Assembly (NCBI GenBank): GCA_021734475.1
Contig: JAIPIU010000003.1
Span: 62,001 to 126,000, forward strand
Length of the DNA: 64,000 nt
DNA from: Candidatus Altimarinota bacterium
GTDB taxonomy: Bacteria; Patescibacteriota; Gracilibacteria; Absconditabacterales; Absconditicoccaceae
Direction of reading: 5' to 3'
The position numbers were made by a program, and so were the translations under genes. The notes beneath the pieces are model-generated. The model did no database searches, had not been told where the DNA came from, and worked only from the letters and a program-made list of their open reading frames with translations. Positions within the stretch are counted from its first letter, which is position 1, and the number at the start of each line of letters is the position of its first letter. Of this stretch, positions 61,211 to 64,000 are shown in pieces.

Positions 61211-61417
61211 CATAGCAATATTTACGCATATATTAGGCGAAAAAAGTGTAAAGCTGAAAAGACCGCTTAATAGCAAGATTAAAAAATCATACGCAGGCTG
61301 ATTTTTCTAGAGTTTTTTCCATACTTTTTGGGGCAATGCCAAAAAGCGAAAAGTATTGAAGTCCCGCAAGGCGGGATAGGTCAAGGGGTTTGGGGCAGGA
61401 AAAGCCCCATAAAAAAC
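61211..61417 (+). repeat. Three-hairpin repeat, copy B
   Basis: Homologue of 54964-55124, 207 bases, with an extra hairpin CCCGC-AAG-GCGGG (61363-61375) inserted between hairpins 2 and 3. Hairpin 1 AAAAATCA/TGATTTTT (61282-61306), hairpin 2 CTTTTTGG/CCAAAAAG (61324-61346), hairpin 3 TGGGGC-AGGAAAA-GCCCCA (61391-61409), then TAAAAAAC. It sits at the 3' side of the KAS III-like gene. Confidence 0.75.
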
Positions 61418-61430
61418 GTTAGTATATTTA

Positions 61431-61466
61431 AGATTCCGGTTGCAATGAATAACACCGAAATGACAG
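61431..61466 (-). repeat. REP-like palindromic element (inverted copy)
   Basis: AGATTCCGGTTGCAATG...CCGAAATGACAG, the reverse complement of the element at 17555 and 35723. Confidence 0.72.
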
Positions 61467-61505
61467 TTTAATTAGTATTTAAATAATAGCTCATAAAAAA
61501 TAATT

Positions 61506-61541
61506 AAAAAAATTCCTCGGTAAAAAACCGTGGAATTTTTG
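61506..61541. terminator. Bidirectional terminator next to the KAS III-like gene
   Basis: AAATTCC-T-CGGT/ACCG-T-GGAATTT (11 pairs, one mismatch, loop AAAAA) with A run on the left and T run on the right; ends transcription of the minus-strand gene at 61555. Confidence 0.8.
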
Positions 61542-61554
61542 ATTTTTTCAAATT

Positions 61555-62631
61555 TTACGGTACACGATATACAACAGAATTAATATTCATTCCTGCTCCT
61601 ACAGAAGCAAAAACAAGAATATTTCCGCTTTCAAAAACATGACCATTAAGTTCTCCTTTGAAAATAAGATCAAGCAAAGTTGGGACAGTAGCTACAGATG
61701 AATTTCCAAACTCATGGATGGTCATAGGCATAATGTGCCATGGAATTTCCTTCACTCCATATAACTTACAGACTCCTTCCAAGATAGCATTATCCATCTT
61801 TTCGTTTGCTTGATGAATTAACAATTTAGAAACGTCAGACAACTGTAATTCAGACTTATCTAATGCTTCTTTCACAACAACTGGTACATAACGAAGTGCA
61901 TACTTATATAAAGCATTACCATTCATTTTAAGAAATAATTCATCTCCAAAATAATTTGGGTCATAAGATGATCCCATCCATAAAAGTTTTGAATGATTTA
62001 TAGTATCAGATCTCATAGCATGAGACAAAATACCAATTGATTTATCTGTTTCCAATGCTTCAAGAATAGTCGCTCCAGATCCATCAGAATAAATCATACT
62101 ATCACGATCATGCGGATCACAGACACGTGATAATGTTTCGGTACCTATTACAAGGATACGTTTAGCATCTCCCGAACGAATAAGATAATCAGCAAAGATA
62201 ATTCCTTGTAACCATCCTGGACATCCAAACGGCAAATCATACGCAATACATTTTGGATTTTTTATTCCAAGATTAGCTTTTATACGAGCAGCTAAACTAG
62301 GAACGAAATCTGATTTACGATTATCATATTTTACATCACCAAAGTTGTGAGCAACAATAATATAATCTAAACTTTCAGGATCGATATCAGACGATTTCAA
62401 AGCTTTTTGTGCAGCAAAAAAGCCAAGATGAGATGCTACATAATTTGCACTTGTATACCTACGAGATTTAATTCCCGTAATATCAAGAAATTTTTGTATA
62501 ATTTCCTCATTTTTTTGAGGAAACAAATTCCCATCAGAATCATAAAACTTGTTATCAAGAAAAGCTGAATTAGGAATTTCATTGTCAGGAATATAAGATC
62601 CTGTTCCAAGGATCCTCGAAATAATTTTCAT
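61555..62631 (-). CDS. Beta-ketoacyl-ACP synthase III-like thiolase-fold enzyme (likely horizontally acquired)
   Basis: A 358-residue KAS III/HMG-CoA-synthase-fold protein. The catalytic triad is visible: Cys in LPFGCPGWLQG near residue 136, His in LLIHQANEKMDNA and Asn in EFGNSSVATVP. The end GAGMNINSVVYRVP fits the fold. No other fatty-acid synthesis gene is in the window, so a role in the mevalonate pathway or a specialised condensation is possible. It has no TGA codon and uses mainly CGT for arginine, unlike native genes. It is preceded by a clear promoter and AAGGAG site. Confidence 0.85.
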   Translation of the reverse strand: MKIISRILGTGSYIPDNEIPNSAFLDNKFYDSDGNLFPQKNEEIIQKFLDITGIKSRRYTSANYVASHLGFFAAQKALKSSDIDPESLDYIIVAHNFGDVKYDNRKSDFVPSLAARIKANLGIKNPKCIAYDLPFGCPGWLQGIIFADYLIRSGDAKRILVIGTETLSRVCDPHDRDSMIYSDGSGATILEALETDKSIGILSHAMRSDTINHSKLLWMGSSYDPNYFGDELFLKMNGNALYKYALRYVPVVVKEALDKSELQLSDVSKLLIHQANEKMDNAILEGVCKLYGVKEIPWHIMPMTIHEFGNSSVATVPTLLDLIFKGELNGHVFESGNILVFASVGAGMNINSVVYRVP

Positions 62632-62639
62632 ATTTTTTT

Positions 62640-62645
62640 CTCCTT
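62640..62645 (-). promoter_or_regulatory. Strong Shine-Dalgarno site of the KAS III-like gene
   Basis: AAGGAG on the minus strand, 8 bases before the ATG. Most other genes in the window have no such site, so this one stands out. Confidence 0.7.
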
Positions 62646-62661
62646 TTTTTGTTTATTTTGT

Positions 62662-62677
62662 TTTGATTTTTATCAAA
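62662..62677. promoter_or_regulatory. Operator-like palindrome
   Basis: Perfect inverted repeat TTTGAT-TTTT-ATCAAA directly after the -10 box of the KAS III-like gene; a possible repressor site. Confidence 0.4.
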
Positions 62678-62704
62678 TACTACATATTATATTAAAAAAG
62701 TCAA
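62677..62704 (-). promoter_or_regulatory. Sigma70-type promoter of the KAS III-like gene
   Basis: On the minus strand TTGACT (62699-62704), 16-base spacer, TAGTAT (62677-62682), about 45 bases before the start codon. Confidence 0.6.
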
Positions 62705-62740
62705 TTAAATATTTTATTTAATATATTTTATACAAAATGA

Positions 62741-62765
62741 AAATAGCGGCTTATACGCCGCTATT
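62741..62765 (-). terminator. Terminator-like hairpin after the 79-codon ORF
   Basis: AATAGCGGC-TTATAC-GCCGCTATT, a perfect 9-bp stem, 3 bases from the stop at 62768; the minus-strand side is T-rich (TTTTCATTTTG). Confidence 0.7.
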
Positions 62766-62767
62766 GT

Positions 62768-63007
62768 TTAACTAAGTTTATTATTAATTTTATTTAACAA
62801 ATCATTTTGTTGTTCAGGATCTTTTACAATACGAGGAAGTCTTTTCTTTGCATAGCTAAGAATTTTTCTACAGCTAGTATTAATTATCAATCTCTCAAAC
62901 TGACCCGGCTTACCCACACAAGAGTCAACCACACTTTCATGATCTCTAGAACCGTTAATAGATCCCGCAACTTGATAGCTTTTCGCTAATCCATTTCTTT
63001 CTGTCAT
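62768..63007 (-). CDS. Small protein of unknown function (TGA-free, possibly acquired)
   Basis: A 79-residue basic, hydrophilic protein: MTERNGLAKSYQVAGSINGS at the start, two cysteines (DSCVGK and NTSCRK), a Lys/Arg-rich stretch AKKRLPRIVK and an Asn-rich end. It has several glycines but no TGA codon. It lies immediately upstream of the KAS III-like gene on the same strand but behind its own hairpin terminator. A TATACT box lies 27-32 bases before its ATG. No known family is recognised. Confidence 0.55.
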   Translation of the reverse strand: MTERNGLAKSYQVAGSINGSRDHESVVDSCVGKPGQFERLIINTSCRKILSYAKKRLPRIVKDPEQQNDLLNKINNKLS

Positions 63008-63307
63008 ATCAAAATTTATTTTTGTTTTACAATAGTATACTTTGTATATATTTCCTATAAAAAGTCAAATTAAAAAAATCCGCAGTTAAAAAAACCACCG
63101 ACTCTATATAAGATTTCAAATAATTAATGGTAAAAAACATTCGACCTTCTGTAAAGAGAAAAATTTCGTTTTTATATCAAGAAATATTTCGTTTCACTGG
63201 ATATAGCAAGTTATTATAGGGAATTTTACCTTGCATCTTTTATTCACATCCATAATTATTAGTAGTCTATAATACTAGACATGTTTTATTTTATTCAAAA
63301 TCACAAC
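63008..63307. other. Divergent intergenic region upstream of asnS
   Basis: A 300-base gap between two divergent genes. It holds the presumed promoter of the small ORF (AGTATA on plus, 63034-63039) and, near asnS, TATAAT at 63268-63273 with a weak TTCACA at 63243. I see no T-box or other RNA element. Confidence 0.4.
63268..63273 (+). promoter_or_regulatory. Putative -10 box upstream of asnS
   Basis: TATAAT 34 bases before the asnS start codon; the best -35 match (TTCACA, 63243-63248) is 19 bases away, so the call is weak. Confidence 0.35.
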
Positions 63308-64000
63308 ATGAAAACGACAACGATCGCCGAAATTTATAGAGATTATAACAAACTCATGAATAATAATCTGAATATAAATTGACGGGTGAGAACAATCAGA
63401 GATAGCAAAACATTCTGATTTATCGAATTAAATGACTGATCTTATTTCAAAAATATCCAAATAGTTTTCGAAAATAATCTAAATAATTTTGACGACATAT
63501 GCAAACTCGGCGTATGAAGTGCTATCACAGTATCATGAATTTTAGCACCATCTCAATGAGCTAAACAAGCTTTTGAATTAAAAGCTACAGAAGTTAAAAT
63601 AGTGTGAGAATCTCCATCAGATTTTCCATTACAGAAAAAAAGACATAGCTTCGAATATCTTAGAGAAATAGCACATCTTAGACCTAGATCAAATACTTTC
63701 TCAGCAGTATTTAGAGTGAGAAGTTTATTAGCATTTGCTATCCATAAATTTTTCAATGAAAACTGATTTATTTACGTTCATTCTCCAATAGTTACTTGAA
63801 GTGATTGTGAATGAGCAGGTGAAATGTTTAAAATTTCGACATTAGATTTCCTCAATATGCCAAAAACTGAAAATTGAGAAGTAGATTATTCAAAAGATTT
63901 TTTCTGAAAAGAGGCGTCTCTCACTGTTAGTTGACAACTCAATGCTGAAACATTTGCTCAATCATTTGGAAAAGTTTATACATTCTGACCTACATTTAGA
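63308..64000 (+). CDS. asnS: Asparaginyl-tRNA synthetase, N-terminal part
   Basis: The first 231 codons are in the window; the gene runs off the end. The OB-fold anticodon-binding domain is followed by the class II core: [20 protein letters not shown] near residue 25, [20 protein letters not shown] near residue 105, ITGSDCEGAGEMFKI-type motif (here VTGSDCEGAGEMF) and [23 protein letters not shown] at 63383 occupies the normally invariant Trp of GWVRT. Aminoacylates tRNA-Asn. Confidence 0.95.

Larger units (their letters stand above)
61119..61554. other. Long intergenic region between dnaK and the KAS III-like gene
   Basis: A 436-base stretch without a gene. In order it holds a TCATTGCGA-type hairpin, the dnaK terminator, the three-hairpin repeat copy B, an inverted REP-like element and a bidirectional terminator, all listed separately. 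Confidence 0.7.

Overview
The window is AT-rich, gene-dense DNA from a bacterium in which TGA is not a stop. Almost every gene reads through in-frame TGA, and at conserved positions (Walker A of UvrA, ATP motif of DnaK, GTNGK of MurC, SSB core) TGA stands where glycine is expected. That is genetic code 25 (Absconditabacteria/SR1 and Gracilibacteria). CGA and CGG also repeatedly fall where tryptophan is expected (DUF1653 LWVRP, DUF1846 FPIWN, AsnRS GWVRT, phosphoesterase GNHDW, and a VirB6-like paralogue that has TGG at the same site), while AGA and CGT/CGC serve as arginine. From memory this second change has been reported for Absconditabacteria, so I favour that lineage. All coordinates below assume TGA=Gly with TAA/TAG stops; motifs are quoted with CGA/CGG read as Trp.

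Layout. 1-3944 (minus): a partial gene, murE, rsmE and a membrane-anchored protein. 4036-5889 (plus): two tandem MscS channels. 5937-13876 (minus): three large exported proteins, a membrane-anchored HExxH peptidase and a DnaQ-type exonuclease fused to a decayed DinG-like region, with overlapping genes. 14142-17179: mevalonate kinase (plus), then hsp20, a PH-like membrane protein, lepB and ssb (minus). 17466-24763: tRNA-Leu, then a plus-strand run with murC, lipoproteins, small membrane proteins, a MIP18-like protein, tsaB and ruvX. 24793-27244: a phosphoesterase and a DUF1846 protein. 27254-35716: a type IV secretion-like block (TraC/VirB4-like N-terminal protein, two VirB2-like pilins, two giant VirB6-like proteins, a VirB1-like lysozyme-fold protein). 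35792-40594: a DUF1653 protein, uvrA, a PilX-like protein and a zinc-ribbon protein. 40622-45834: Rel and, divergently, an alarmone-hydrolase-like HD protein followed by two EgtD-like methyltransferases. 45836-54947: pilin, a PrgI-like protein, Fur, a YceD-like protein, tilS, surface proteins, a polyprenyl synthase and comM. 55207-64000: thyA, a surface protein, ArfB-like factor, M23 peptidase, a membrane methyltransferase, dnaK, a KAS III-like gene, a small ORF and the start of asnS.

How it fits together. Mevalonate kinase, a polyprenyl diphosphate synthase and a thiolase-fold synthase point to mevalonate-derived isoprenoids. The secretion block, pilins, anchored surface proteins and cell-wall hydrolases fit a host-attached small-genome bacterium (inference). 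Three minus-strand genes (thyA, the KAS III-like gene, a 79-codon ORF) have no TGA codon and look horizontally acquired. The first two each have, at their 3' side, a copy of a three-hairpin repeat whose stems show compensatory changes. That repeat and the double codon reassignment are the most striking observations.
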